A stretch of 64,000 nucleotides of DNA from SIG701 sp045611685 (GTDB lineage Bacteria; Bacillota; Clostridia; Oscillospirales; CAG-272). This document shows positions 42,931-51,460 of the stretch, piece after piece. The translations under genes and the position numbers were made by a program. The first letter of the stretch is position 1, and the number at the start of each line of letters is the position of its first letter. Below the pieces are notes generated by a model. That model was not told where the DNA came from and did no database searches. It saw only the letters and a list, made by a program, of their open reading frames with translations. The DNA lies in the NCBI GenBank assembly GCA_045611685.1, contig JAZKXO010000079.1, positions 263,680-327,679 on the forward strand. The letters are read 5' to 3'.

Positions 42931-45231
42931 ATGAAACAGGGAATCAAAGGACTGGATTATAAGATCCTCGAGATGGCGGGACGAATCCGCGATCTGAGAG
43001 AAATCGAAGGTCTCACCACTGCCGAAATGGCAAAGAAAACCAACGTCCCCGAGGCGGAATATATTGCCTGCGAGAACGGCGAGAGCGAATTCACATTTGC
43101 GTTTATCTACCGCTGTGCGCTCGCCTTCAACGTGGACGTTACCGATATTATCGAGGGTAAGAGCCCGACGCTCAAAACCTATACGCTCACCCGCAAAGGC
43201 GGCGGTCAGCAGATCGAGGAAGCCCACGGCATGGTGTACTACAACCTTGCCTCCGCTTTCAAAAACAGAATCGCCGAGCCTTTGTACGTGCGCCTCGCAT
43301 ATGACGAGGAGGCTACCCACAAGGACATCGAAATGACAACCCACGAGGGTCAGGAATGCGATATCGTTCTGAAGGGCTCGCTCCGCATTCAGATCGGCGA
43401 GCATAAAGAGACGCTCCACGCGGGAGACAGCATCTACTACGACTCCTCCATTCCGCACGGCATGATCGCCGTGGACGGCGAGGACTGCCTTTTCTATGCG
43501 ATCGTACTGAATCCGGACGGAGCGGAAATCCCCGAGTTTGCCATCGCGGCAAAAGAACCGGCAAAACAGGCGAAGCGCGTAGACGAACAAAGTGCCGAGC
43601 GTATTTACAATCGCTTCATAGACGTAGCCGAGGACGAAAACGGCTCGCCCACCTCGATCGCGTTCAAGAACACGGAAAACTTCAACTTCGCGTTCGATAT
43701 CGTGGACGCTCTCGGCAAAACGAAGCCGGATAAGACCGCGATGTACTATCTCTCCGGCGACAAGACGTTTGAGCACCGCTTCACCTTCTCCGAGATCGCA
43801 AAGGAATCCGCACGCTGTGCGAACTATTTCAAGGCACTCGGCGTAAAGAAGGGCGATCGCGTACTGCTCATTCTCAAACGCCATTATCAGTTCTGGATGG
43901 CTATGCTCGGACTCAACAAACTGGGCGCAGTTGCAATCCTCGGCCCGAACCAGCTCCTCGAGCACGATCTCGAGTACCGCTTCTCGCACTCCGGTGCTAC
44001 CACGGTCATCTGCACTGCGGACGGCGACGTGGCGCATCAGGTGGAGCTGGCAGCCGCCAAATGCCCCTCCGTTGTTAACAAGATTATTGTCAACGGCACG
44101 CGCGACGGCTGGCGCTCCTTTGACGAAGAATCGAAGCTGTACTCCAGCCATTACGAACGCACGGAGGATGCACCGGGCGGCGACGATCCGCTCCTCGCCT
44201 TCTTCACCTCCGGTACGACCGGCTATCCGAAAATGGCGGTACATAACCACAAATACCCGCTCGGACATTTCCACACGGCAAAATATTGGCACTGTGTAAA
44301 TCCCGAGGGACTGCACTTCACGATCTCCGATACCGGCTGGGCAAAATCCATGTGGGGTAAGCTGTACGGACAGTGGCTGTGCGAGGGTGCTACCTTCGTC
44401 TACGATTTCGATCGGTTTGACGCCGCCGAGATTCTGCCTCTCTTCGAGAAGTACAGCATCACCACCTTCTGTGCACCGCCCACCATGTACCGCATGCTGA
44501 TCAAAGAAGATCTGACAAAGTACAACTACACCTCCCTCGAGCACGCCTCCACCGCAGGCGAGGCTTTGAACCCCGAGGTATTCAAGCAGTTTGAATCCGC
44601 CACCGGCCTTCAAATTATGGAGGGATTCGGCCAAACGGAAACAACTTGCCTTCTCGGCAATCTTGCCGGTGCCGGCCACAAGGTCGGCTCGATGGGCAAG
44701 CCCTGCCCCATTTACGACATCCATCTCCTTGACGCGGACGGCAACGACGTCGGCGACGGTGAGACCGGCGAAATCTGCATCCGCGTGGCGGACGGCGTAC
44801 CGCCCGGACTGTTCACCGGCTACTACAACGATCCCGCGAAGACTTCCGAGGTCTGGCACGACGGCTACTACCACACCTGTGATCTCGCATGGCGTGATGA
44901 GGACGGATTCTACTGGTACGTCAGCCGCATCGATGACGTTATCAAGTCCTCCGGCTACCGCATTGGGCCGTTTGAGATCGAATCGGTGATTATGGAGCTT
45001 CCGTACGTTCTGGAATGCGGCGTCTCCGCAGAACCGGATGAGGTACGCGGTCAGGTCGTAAAAGCAAGCATCGTTCTGACGAAGGGTACCGAAGGCACGG
45101 AGGAACTCAAAAAAGAGATCCAGAAATACGTCAAAGCGCACACCGCGCCGTACAAGTATCCCCGTATCGTGGTGTTCAAGGATGAGCTTCCGAAGACCAC
45201 GAGCGGCAAGATCATCAGAAGCAAATTATAA
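42931..45231 (+). CDS. XRE-cupin-acyl-CoA ligase fusion (second copy)
   Basis: 766 residues with the same three-domain layout as the copy at 40264: XRE (about 14-68), cupin (about 128-195, HEGQECDIVLKGSLRI), and ACSM-type ligase to the end. Motifs: FFTSGTTGYPK, GFGQTET, YVSRIDDVIKSSGYRIGP (Ser where the first copy has Gly), PKTTSGKIIRSKL. RBS AAGGAGA. First gene of the Val-type T-box unit, followed directly by a P-loop ATPase, the 2-oxoacid oxidoreductase and the branched-chain aminotransferase. I infer isobutyrate as substrate. Confidence 0.9.
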   Translation: MKQGIKGLDYKILEMAGRIRDLREIEGLTTAEMAKKTNVPEAEYIACENGESEFTFAFIYRCALAFNVDVTDIIEGKSPTLKTYTLTRKGGGQQIEEAHGMVYYNLASAFKNRIAEPLYVRLAYDEEATHKDIEMTTHEGQECDIVLKGSLRIQIGEHKETLHAGDSIYYDSSIPHGMIAVDGEDCLFYAIVLNPDGAEIPEFAIAAKEPAKQAKRVDEQSAERIYNRFIDVAEDENGSPTSIAFKNTENFNFAFDIVDALGKTKPDKTAMYYLSGDKTFEHRFTFSEIAKESARCANYFKALGVKKGDRVLLILKRHYQFWMAMLGLNKLGAVAILGPNQLLEHDLEYRFSHSGATTVICTADGDVAHQVELAAAKCPSVVNKIIVNGTRDGWRSFDEESKLYSSHYERTEDAPGGDDPLLAFFTSGTTGYPKMAVHNHKYPLGHFHTAKYWHCVNPEGLHFTISDTGWAKSMWGKLYGQWLCEGATFVYDFDRFDAAEILPLFEKYSITTFCAPPTMYRMLIKEDLTKYNYTSLEHASTAGEALNPEVFKQFESATGLQIMEGFGQTETTCLLGNLAGAGHKVGSMGKPCPIYDIHLLDADGNDVGDGETGEICIRVADGVPPGLFTGYYNDPAKTSEVWHDGYYHTCDLAWRDEDGFYWYVSRIDDVIKSSGYRIGPFEIESVIMELPYVLECGVSAEPDEVRGQVVKASIVLTKGTEGTEELKKEIQKYVKAHTAPYKYPRIVVFKDELPKTTSGKIIRSKL

Positions 45232-45233
45232 CC

Positions 45234-45902
45234 ATGGAATTTAAACGAGTTACACTGTTCGCCGGGCATTACGGCTCCGGCAAAACGAACATCGCCGTAA
45301 ACTACGCGATCGCGATGCGTAAGGCGGGACTCCCCGTCTCTATCGCCGATCTCGACATCGTCAATCCCTATTTCCGCACGAAAGACAGCGCCGACCGCCT
45401 CGCCGAGGCAGGGATCCGGCTGATCTCCTCACAGTTTGCCAACTCGAATGTGGATACGCCCGCCTTGCCGGGCGAGATCTACGCGATCACCGACGACAGA
45501 TCCACCTACGCCGTCATGGACGTGGGCGGGGATGATCGCGGTGCTCTGGCGCTTGGCAGATACGCCCCCGCGATCGTCGAGGAAAACGCGTACGAGATGC
45601 TGTTTGTGGTAAACGCGTACCGACCGCTCACGAGAACGCCCGAAGAAGCCTTCGAGGTTATGCGCGAGGTCGAGGCGGCAGGCAAAATCCCCTTCACCGC
45701 GATCGTAAACAATTCAAACGTCGGTAGGGATACCACCGCCGACGACGTGCTCCAAACCGTGCCCTTTATGGAAGAACTCTCCCGCCTTACGGGACTTCCC
45801 GTGAAGATGACCGCCGTACGCGAGGATCTTACCGAGGAACTTTCCCGAAGGATTGACAACCTTTTCCCGCTTACTCTCCAGAAAAAATACACCTGGGCCT
45901 AA
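45234..45902 (+). CDS. P-loop ATPase (CobQ/MinD-like)
   Basis: 222 residues. Walker A GHYGSGKT near residue 11, DLDIVNPYFRTKD as switch-like region, and Walker B YAVMDVGGDDRGA. It starts two bases after the ligase stop with no separate Shine-Dalgarno, so translation is coupled. Lies between the ligase and the oxidoreductase subunits. Role unknown: a cofactor or cluster maturation chaperone for the oxidoreductase is one possibility. Confidence 0.8.
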   Translation: MEFKRVTLFAGHYGSGKTNIAVNYAIAMRKAGLPVSIADLDIVNPYFRTKDSADRLAEAGIRLISSQFANSNVDTPALPGEIYAITDDRSTYAVMDVGGDDRGALALGRYAPAIVEENAYEMLFVVNAYRPLTRTPEEAFEVMREVEAAGKIPFTAIVNNSNVGRDTTADDVLQTVPFMEELSRLTGLPVKMTAVREDLTEELSRRIDNLFPLTLQKKYTWA

Positions 45903-45941
45903 GATACATTGAGAAACCACACCCAACAAGGAGGAAAACAT

Positions 45942-46148
45942 ATGGCAAAGCTGACCTTCAAAACCGATCTCTGTAAGGGATGCGGACTGTGCGTAGGCGC
46001 GTGTCCGAAAAACCTTCTGGTGATCGCAAAAGACAAGATCAACAAAAAAGGATACCATCCGGCAGAGATGACCGATGCCGAAAAGTGCATCGCCTGTGCG
46101 TTCTGCGCCACCATGTGCCCGGACTGCATCATCACCATCGAAAAATAA
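45942..46148 (+). CDS. 2-oxoacid:ferredoxin oxidoreductase, 2x[4Fe-4S] delta subunit
   Basis: 68 residues, two ferredoxin motifs: CKGCGLCVGACP and CIACAFCATMCP. It carries electrons between ferredoxin and the TPP subunit. ATG 45942 has AAGGAGG upstream; the longer frame from 45909 lacks one. First of four oxidoreductase genes. Confidence 0.92.
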   Translation: MAKLTFKTDLCKGCGLCVGACPKNLLVIAKDKINKKGYHPAEMTDAEKCIACAFCATMCPDCIITIEK

Positions 46149-46184
46149 TTTCAGAATTTCATATCGAGAGGAGAATGTCCGCCA

Positions 46185-47270
46185 ATGAGCGGACCGTATG
46201 GAACTATGGCAGAAAAAGTTCTTATGAAAGGTAACGAAGCGATCGCGGAAGCCGCCATTCTCGCAGGCTGCCGTCACTACTTCGGTTATCCCATCACGCC
46301 GCAGACGGAAGTCGCCGCATACATGGCAAAACGTATGCCCAAAATCGGCGGCACGTTTTTGCAGGCGGAGAGTGAAATCGCCGCTATCAACATGGTAATG
46401 GGCGTGGCCTCCACCGGACGCCGCACCATGACCTCGTCCTCGAGCCCCGGAATCTCGCTGAAGGCAGAGGGACTTTCCTACCTCGCCGGCTGTGATCTTC
46501 CCGCCCTCGTTGTAAACGTAGAGCGCGGCGGCCCCGGCCTCGGCGGTATCCAGCCTTCCCAGTCCGACTATTTCCAGGCTACGCGCGGCGCCGCACACGG
46601 CGACTTCCGCATGATCGTTCTTGCGCCCGCCTCCGTGCAGGAGATGGCCGACCTCACCATGCACGGCTTTGATCTGGCTGACAAGTACCGCATGACCAGC
46701 ATGATTCTGGCAGACGGTACGATGGGCCAGATGATGGAGCCCGTGTCCCTCGAAGCACCCGAGGTTAAAACCTATGACAAATCCTGGGCTGTAACGGGTA
46801 CTGACTGTAAACGCACCCACAATATCGTAAACTCTCTCTACCTCGTTCCCGAGGATCTGGAAAGAACGAACTTTGAACGCTACGAGCGCTATCGCACCAT
46901 TGAGGAAAACGAAGTCATGTACGAAGAGTTCATGATGGAGGATGCCGAGATCTGCATCGCTGCATTCGGCGTTGCCGCACGCGTTTCAAAGAATGCGATC
47001 ATGGCCGCCCGTGCCGAGGGCATCAAGGTCGGTATGATCCGTCCGATCACCCTGTGGCCGTTCCCGAAGGCAGCATTCAAGAAAGCCGCCGAGCACGTAA
47101 ACACGTTCATCTCCGTAGAGCTCTCGATGGGTCAGATGATCGAGGACGTACGCCTCTCCATCGAGTGCGCACGCCCCGTCGTTCTGTGTAACCGCGCAGG
47201 CGGTATGATCCCTTCCCCCGAAGAAGTTCTTAAGAAAATCAAAGAAGTGAATGGAGGTATGACGAAATGA
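46185..47270 (+). CDS. vorB: 2-oxoacid:ferredoxin oxidoreductase alpha subunit (VorB-like)
   Basis: 361 residues, pyrimidine-binding subunit. FGYPITPQTEVAAYMAKRMP and FLQAESEIAAINMVMGVASTGRRTMTSSSSPGISL are the conserved segments, matching the clostridial VorB (3-methyl-2-oxobutanoate) and KorA group. The complex links a branched-chain 2-oxoacid, CoA, CO2 and reduced ferredoxin, and is reversible. The start at 46185 has AGGAG 11 bases upstream; ATG 46206 (MAEKVLMKGN) is a good alternative. Branched-chain rather than 2-oxoglutarate specificity is inferred from the T-box and aminotransferase context. Confidence 0.88.
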   Translation: MSGPYGTMAEKVLMKGNEAIAEAAILAGCRHYFGYPITPQTEVAAYMAKRMPKIGGTFLQAESEIAAINMVMGVASTGRRTMTSSSSPGISLKAEGLSYLAGCDLPALVVNVERGGPGLGGIQPSQSDYFQATRGAAHGDFRMIVLAPASVQEMADLTMHGFDLADKYRMTSMILADGTMGQMMEPVSLEAPEVKTYDKSWAVTGTDCKRTHNIVNSLYLVPEDLERTNFERYERYRTIEENEVMYEEFMMEDAEICIAAFGVAARVSKNAIMAARAEGIKVGMIRPITLWPFPKAAFKKAAEHVNTFISVELSMGQMIEDVRLSIECARPVVLCNRAGGMIPSPEEVLKKIKEVNGGMTK

Positions 47271-48019
47271 CCGTCTTTGATAAACCGAAATCCCTGACCG
47301 ATGCGCCGCTTCACTACTGCCCCGGCTGTACGCACGGCATCATCCACCGCCTTGTTGCTGAAGCAATCGACGAGCTCGGCATCGAAGGCCGCACCATCGG
47401 CATCGCACCCGTCGGCTGCTCCGTTATGGCGTATAACTATTTCACCGTCGATATGGTTCAGGCGGCACACGGCCGCGCACCGGCTGTTGCTACCGGCGTA
47501 AAGCGCGCCGACCCGTCGAAAATCGTATTCACCTACCAGGGCGACGGCGACCTTGCCTCCATCGGTACATGCGAGACGGTGCACGCCGCTGCACGCGGTG
47601 AGAATATCACCATCATCTTCGTCAACAACGCTATTTACGGCATGACCGGCGGTCAGATGGCACCCACCTCTCTGCCCGGTCAGATCACGCAGACCTCGCC
47701 CTACGGACGCGACGTTAATACGCAGGGTTATCCCGTAAAGGTTTGCGAGATGCTCTCTCAGCTGGACGGCGCAGGCTATCTTGAACGCGTGGCAGTCAAC
47801 AACGTAAAGAACATCAAAAACGCAAAGAAAGCGATTCTCAAAGCGTTCAAGAACCAGGTAGAAGGCAAGGGATTCTCTCTCATTGAGGTTGTATCCACCT
47901 GCCCGACCAACTGGGGTCTTACGCCCGAGAAGGCACTTGAATGGCTGAATGACAATATGCTGCCCTACTATCCCTTGGGCGTATATAAAGATAAATTCGC
48001 AGAGGAGGCGGCAAAATGA
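47267..48019 (+). CDS. 2-oxoacid:ferredoxin oxidoreductase beta (TPP-binding) subunit
   Basis: 250 residues. PLHYCPGCTHGIIHRLV supplies the N-terminal cysteines, and TYQGDGDLASIGTCE with FVNNAIYGMTGGQMAPTS is the thiamine diphosphate/Mg motif. Overlaps the alpha gene by four bases and the gamma gene by four bases. Confidence 0.92.
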   Translation: MTVFDKPKSLTDAPLHYCPGCTHGIIHRLVAEAIDELGIEGRTIGIAPVGCSVMAYNYFTVDMVQAAHGRAPAVATGVKRADPSKIVFTYQGDGDLASIGTCETVHAAARGENITIIFVNNAIYGMTGGQMAPTSLPGQITQTSPYGRDVNTQGYPVKVCEMLSQLDGAGYLERVAVNNVKNIKNAKKAILKAFKNQVEGKGFSLIEVVSTCPTNWGLTPEKALEWLNDNMLPYYPLGVYKDKFAEEAAK

Positions 48020-48552
48020 CAACCCAGATTCTGATTGCAGGATTCGGCGGACAGGGCGTTTTGTTCTCCGGTAAATTTCTCGCATACAAGGCGATGATGG
48101 AAGAGCGCGAGGTCAGCTGGCTTCCCTCTTACGGCCCCGAAATGCGCGGCGGCACGGCAAACTGCAGTGTCATCGTGTCCGACGCACCGGTAGGCTCCCC
48201 GATCGTAACGAAGCCCGACGTACTGATTGCTATGAACCTCCCCTCTCTCGACAAATATGAGAACGCGGTTGCTCCCGGCGGCATTATCATCGTGGATTCC
48301 ACCCTGATCGCCCGCAAGGTTGAGCGCACCGACGTCGCCGTCTACTACATCCCCGCTACGCAGATGGCATCGGATGAGGGCATCACCACGCTCGCGAACA
48401 TGATCATCCTCGGCAAGCTGATCCGCGTATGCGACGCGGTATCCGGCGACAACCTGGAAGCCGCCCTCAAGAAGGTCGTTTCCGCCCGCCGTGCCGATAT
48501 GCTGGATCTCAACAAGAAGGCGATCGAACTCGGCTTCAACTACGCCGACTAA
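48016..48552 (+). CDS. 2-oxoacid:ferredoxin oxidoreductase gamma subunit
   Basis: 178 residues. ILIAGFGGQGVLFSGKFLAYKAM and SYGPEMRGGTANCSVIVSD are the family hallmarks of the gamma domain, which contributes to CoA binding. Completes the four-subunit enzyme. Confidence 0.92.
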   Translation: MTTQILIAGFGGQGVLFSGKFLAYKAMMEEREVSWLPSYGPEMRGGTANCSVIVSDAPVGSPIVTKPDVLIAMNLPSLDKYENAVAPGGIIIVDSTLIARKVERTDVAVYYIPATQMASDEGITTLANMIILGKLIRVCDAVSGDNLEAALKKVVSARRADMLDLNKKAIELGFNYAD

Positions 48553-48570
48553 ACCGAAAGGAACATAGTT

Positions 48571-49638
48571 ATGCTGGATATTAAAATCACAAAAACCGAA
48601 ACCCCGCTCGAAAAGCCCCAGAAAGGCGCCGCGCTCGGCTTCGGTAAGATCTTCACCGATCATATGTTTATCATGGAGTACAACCGCACCGAGGGCTGGC
48701 ACGATGCACGCATCGTACCCTTCGGAAGACTCTCCATGCATCCCGCGGCTACCGTCTTCCACTACGGCTCCGAGATTTTCGAGGGTCTGAAGGCATACCG
48801 CCGTCCCGACGGCGGCGTACAGATGTTCCGCCCGCTCGAGAATATCCGCCGTATGAACAACTCCGCAGAGCGTATCCGTCTTCCCCAGATTGACGAGGAA
48901 CTCGGACTCAAAATTCTCGAGACATTCGTGAAGGTTGAAGAGGATTGGGTTCCCTCTGAGCCCGGCACCTCTCTCTACCTCCGTCCGTTCCTCTTCGGTA
49001 ATGACGAGACCTTGGGCGTTCACTCGATCAACAACGCTATGTTCGTTCTGATCGCCTCCCCCGTCGGCAGTTATTACGCCGAGGGCATCAACCCCGTCAA
49101 GATCATGATCGAAGCAGACGACGTACGCGCCGTACGCGGCGGTACCGGCTACGCGAAGTGTGGCGGTAACTACGCCGCTTCCAACCGCGCCGGCGAGAAC
49201 GCTGAGAAACTTGGCTTCTCTCAGGTTCTGTGGCTGGACGGCGTGGAGCGCAAGTACATCGAGGAAGTAGGCGCGATGAACGTTATGTTCCGCTTCGGCG
49301 ATGAGATCGCCACGCCTATGCTTACCGGCTCCATTCTGCCCGGCATCACCCGTAAGTCCTGCATCGAACTGCTCCGCAGTGAAGGTTGGACGGTAAACGA
49401 GCGTCTCATCAGCATTGACGAGCTCGAAGAAGCGCTCAAAAACGGCACTCTCACCGAGGCGTGGGGCTGCGGCACCGCAGCCGTTGTCTCCCCGATCGGC
49501 CAGCTGTTCTACAAGGGCGAAGGCTTCACGGTCGGAAACGGCGGTATCGGCGAAGTAACCCAGAAGCTGTATGACACCCTCACCTCTATCCAGTGGGGCA
49601 AGGCCGAGGATCCGTTCGGCTGGACGTACAAGATCTGA
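48571..49638 (+). CDS. ilvE: Branched-chain amino acid aminotransferase
   Basis: 355 residues, fold-type IV PLP enzyme of the longer (type II-like) BCAT group. KCGGNYAASNRAGENA contains the PLP lysine, and YIEEVGAMNVMF and TGSILPGITRKSCIELL are the conserved loops. Interconverts Val, Leu, Ile and their 2-oxoacids. Last gene of the Val T-box unit, which makes a synthetic direction (2-oxoacid to amino acid) more likely than degradation. RBS GAAAGGA. Confidence 0.95.
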   Translation: MLDIKITKTETPLEKPQKGAALGFGKIFTDHMFIMEYNRTEGWHDARIVPFGRLSMHPAATVFHYGSEIFEGLKAYRRPDGGVQMFRPLENIRRMNNSAERIRLPQIDEELGLKILETFVKVEEDWVPSEPGTSLYLRPFLFGNDETLGVHSINNAMFVLIASPVGSYYAEGINPVKIMIEADDVRAVRGGTGYAKCGGNYAASNRAGENAEKLGFSQVLWLDGVERKYIEEVGAMNVMFRFGDEIATPMLTGSILPGITRKSCIELLRSEGWTVNERLISIDELEEALKNGTLTEAWGCGTAAVVSPIGQLFYKGEGFTVGNGGIGEVTQKLYDTLTSIQWGKAEDPFGWTYKI

Positions 49639-49656
49639 TTTCTTTCAAAACACCGG

Positions 49657-49699
49657 GAGGTACGGCAAAAAACTTTGCCGTACCTCTTGACTTTTTTTC
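49657..49699 (+). terminator. Terminator after ilvE
   Basis: 13-base perfect stem GAGGTACGGCAAA/TTTGCCGTACCTC with a short loop, then TTGACTTTTTTT. The trailing bases double as the -35 of the next promoter. Confidence 0.88.
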
Positions 49700-49715
49700 T
49701 CCGGTTTGTTATAAT
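49687..49715 (+). promoter_or_regulatory. Promoter of the Leu T-box unit
   Basis: TTGACT (49687-49692), 17-base spacer, TATAAT (49710-49715), overlapping the ilvE terminator tail. Confidence 0.85.
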
Positions 49716-49721
49716 AGTAAA

Positions 49722-49995
49722 TCATATGTGAAATGCGATGACGGAATTACGTCCCGATACGAGAGCGAAGAGAGTCGGCGGTTGGTGTAAGCCGATATGT
49801 CCTGTCGGGGTGCGGCCTCATTCCTGAGCAGAGTTTCTGAAAGCTATTTGCAATAGGAAACTACGGATGCCCCGTTACCATGGCTGAGGACTTGTTTGAG
49901 TCCTGAATGAGTGATTCCCTTCCCCGGGAATAAATAGGGTGGTACCACGGATTGTATATTCGTCCCTGAGATAATATATCTCGGGGACTTTTTTT
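49722..49995 (+). promoter_or_regulatory. T-box riboswitch, inferred leucine-specific (specifier CTC)
   Basis: Stem I apical AGAGAGTCGG and GGTTGGTG, Stem III GGACT/AGTCC, T-box AGGGTGGTACCACGG (49936-49950), and terminator GTCCCTGAGATA/TATCTCGGGGAC with a seven-T tail. The triplet six bases before GAGC is CTC (49817-49819). Less similar to the other two leaders than they are to each other. With promoter and terminator it fills the gap 49639-50039. Confidence 0.9.
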
Positions 49996-50039
49996 GTAGC
50001 TCCGAAGACAAAGTTTGTAAGATCGAAAGGATCATAACG

Positions 50040-51446
50040 ATGAGAAAGATTACCGTAGCCGACATGACCATGGCGCAGGACACCGCCGACACCTCCCTCA
50101 CGTTCCGTGAGAAAACGGAGATCGCCCGCTGTCTTGACAGAATGTGCGCCGATATTATTGAATTTGCGCCAATCGTGAACGAAAAAACCGATTCGCTTCT
50201 CATCCGCACAGTAGCACCGCTTCTCAAAAACAGCGTCATCTCCCAGCGGACGGGATACGACGAGGCCTCGGTAGATCTCGCGTGGAGTGCCGTATCTTTG
50301 GCTGAGCATGCACGACTCTCCGTCGCCTTCCCCGTAGCCGCGGCACAGATGGAATTCGTCTGCCATATGAAGCCCGCCGCCGTTCTCAAAGCGATTCCCC
50401 AGATGATCAGAAAAGCGAAATCCTATACGGCGGACGTAGAATTCCGTGCGGTCGATGCAACCCGCGCTGAATACGCCTTTCTTACCGAGGCAGTGAGCGC
50501 CGCGATTGAAGCCGGTGCTTCTACCGTTACCGTATGCGATACTGCATCTCTTTTCATGCCTGACGAAATGGCAGACTTTATAACGAAACTCAAAACAGAT
50601 ATTCCCGCACTCGACGGCGTATCTCTGGGCGTGGAGTGCAACAACGGCCTCGGCGTGGCTCTCGCTTCTGCCATCGCCGCTATGAAAGCCGGCGCTGACG
50701 AGATCAAATGCGCCGCCGGCAATCATACTATGCCAAGCGAAGCCCAGATCGTATCCCTCTTCAAAAACCGCGGCGATTCTCTCGGCGTAACGGTAGGCCT
50801 CAATACCGCCGAGATCACCCGCATCACGACGCAGATCGAATGGATCGAAAGCGGAAAGAAAGCCGAAGAAGCACCGATCAAGAAGATCGAGAAAGCGCTG
50901 TCCACTGACAGTGTCTCCCTCGACAAGAACGCGGGCATCACCGCTGTGACCGCCGCCGTCCGTACGCTCGGCTACGACCTCTCCGAAGAGGATACGGCAA
51001 AAGTGTTCGAAGCGTTCACGCGTATCGCCGCCAAAAAGCCGATCGGCACGAAGGATCTCGAAGCGATCGTTGCGACTACTGCTCTGCAGGTTCCGCCTAC
51101 CTATAAGCTCGTAAGTTACGTTGTGAACAACGGCAACATCATCTCCTCGACGGCACAAATCGTTCTGGAGAAGGCGGGGCGCGAGCTCTCGGGCGTGTGC
51201 ATCGGCGACGGTCCGATCGACGCGGCCTTCCTTGCCATTGAGCAGATTATCGGCCACCACTACGAGCTCGACGAATTCCGCATTCAGGCGGTAACCGAGG
51301 GACGCGAGGCCGTAGGATCGGCACTCGTTAAGCTCCGCGCAAACGGCAAGCTGTATTCCGGCAACGGTATCTCCACTGACATCATCGGTGCGAGCATCGC
51401 AGCGTATCTGAACGCCCTTAACAAGATCGTATACGAAGAAGCGTAA
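50040..51446 (+). CDS. LeuA-like DRE-TIM protein lacking catalytic and metal-binding motifs, with LeuA regulatory domain
   Basis: 468 residues. Barrel (about 1-270), linker and a C-terminal LeuA allosteric domain (about 335-468) follow 2-isopropylmalate synthase. But the N-terminal D-x-T-L-R-D-G-E-Q motif reads DMTMAQDTA (residues 8-16), without the catalytic Arg-Asp. The metal-binding HxHND motif reads ECNNG (199-203), with both histidines lost. It is therefore unlikely to catalyse the normal acetyl-CoA condensation. The reading frame is intact and clearly maintained. Placed behind the Leu T-box and before a ligase, it could be a leucine sensor, a partner subunit, or an enzyme with a changed reaction. 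Confidence 0.85.
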   Translation: MRKITVADMTMAQDTADTSLTFREKTEIARCLDRMCADIIEFAPIVNEKTDSLLIRTVAPLLKNSVISQRTGYDEASVDLAWSAVSLAEHARLSVAFPVAAAQMEFVCHMKPAAVLKAIPQMIRKAKSYTADVEFRAVDATRAEYAFLTEAVSAAIEAGASTVTVCDTASLFMPDEMADFITKLKTDIPALDGVSLGVECNNGLGVALASAIAAMKAGADEIKCAAGNHTMPSEAQIVSLFKNRGDSLGVTVGLNTAEITRITTQIEWIESGKKAEEAPIKKIEKALSTDSVSLDKNAGITAVTAAVRTLGYDLSEEDTAKVFEAFTRIAAKKPIGTKDLEAIVATTALQVPPTYKLVSYVVNNGNIISSTAQIVLEKAGRELSGVCIGDGPIDAAFLAIEQIIGHHYELDEFRIQAVTEGREAVGSALVKLRANGKLYSGNGISTDIIGASIAAYLNALNKIVYEEA

Positions 51447-51460
51447 GAGAGGATTCCCCC

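Noticed and set aside
42883..45141. 752-codon open frame on the minus strand
   Set aside because: It mirrors the plus-strand ligase codon for codon, has no RBS or family similarity, and reflects the codon bias of the real gene.
46185..48552. Assigning the oxidoreductase as 2-oxoglutarate (Kor) specific
   Set aside because: Subunit sequences alone do not separate Kor from Vor. The Val-type T-box, acyl-CoA ligase and IlvE in the same unit favour branched-chain substrates, so VorB-like is kept with caution.
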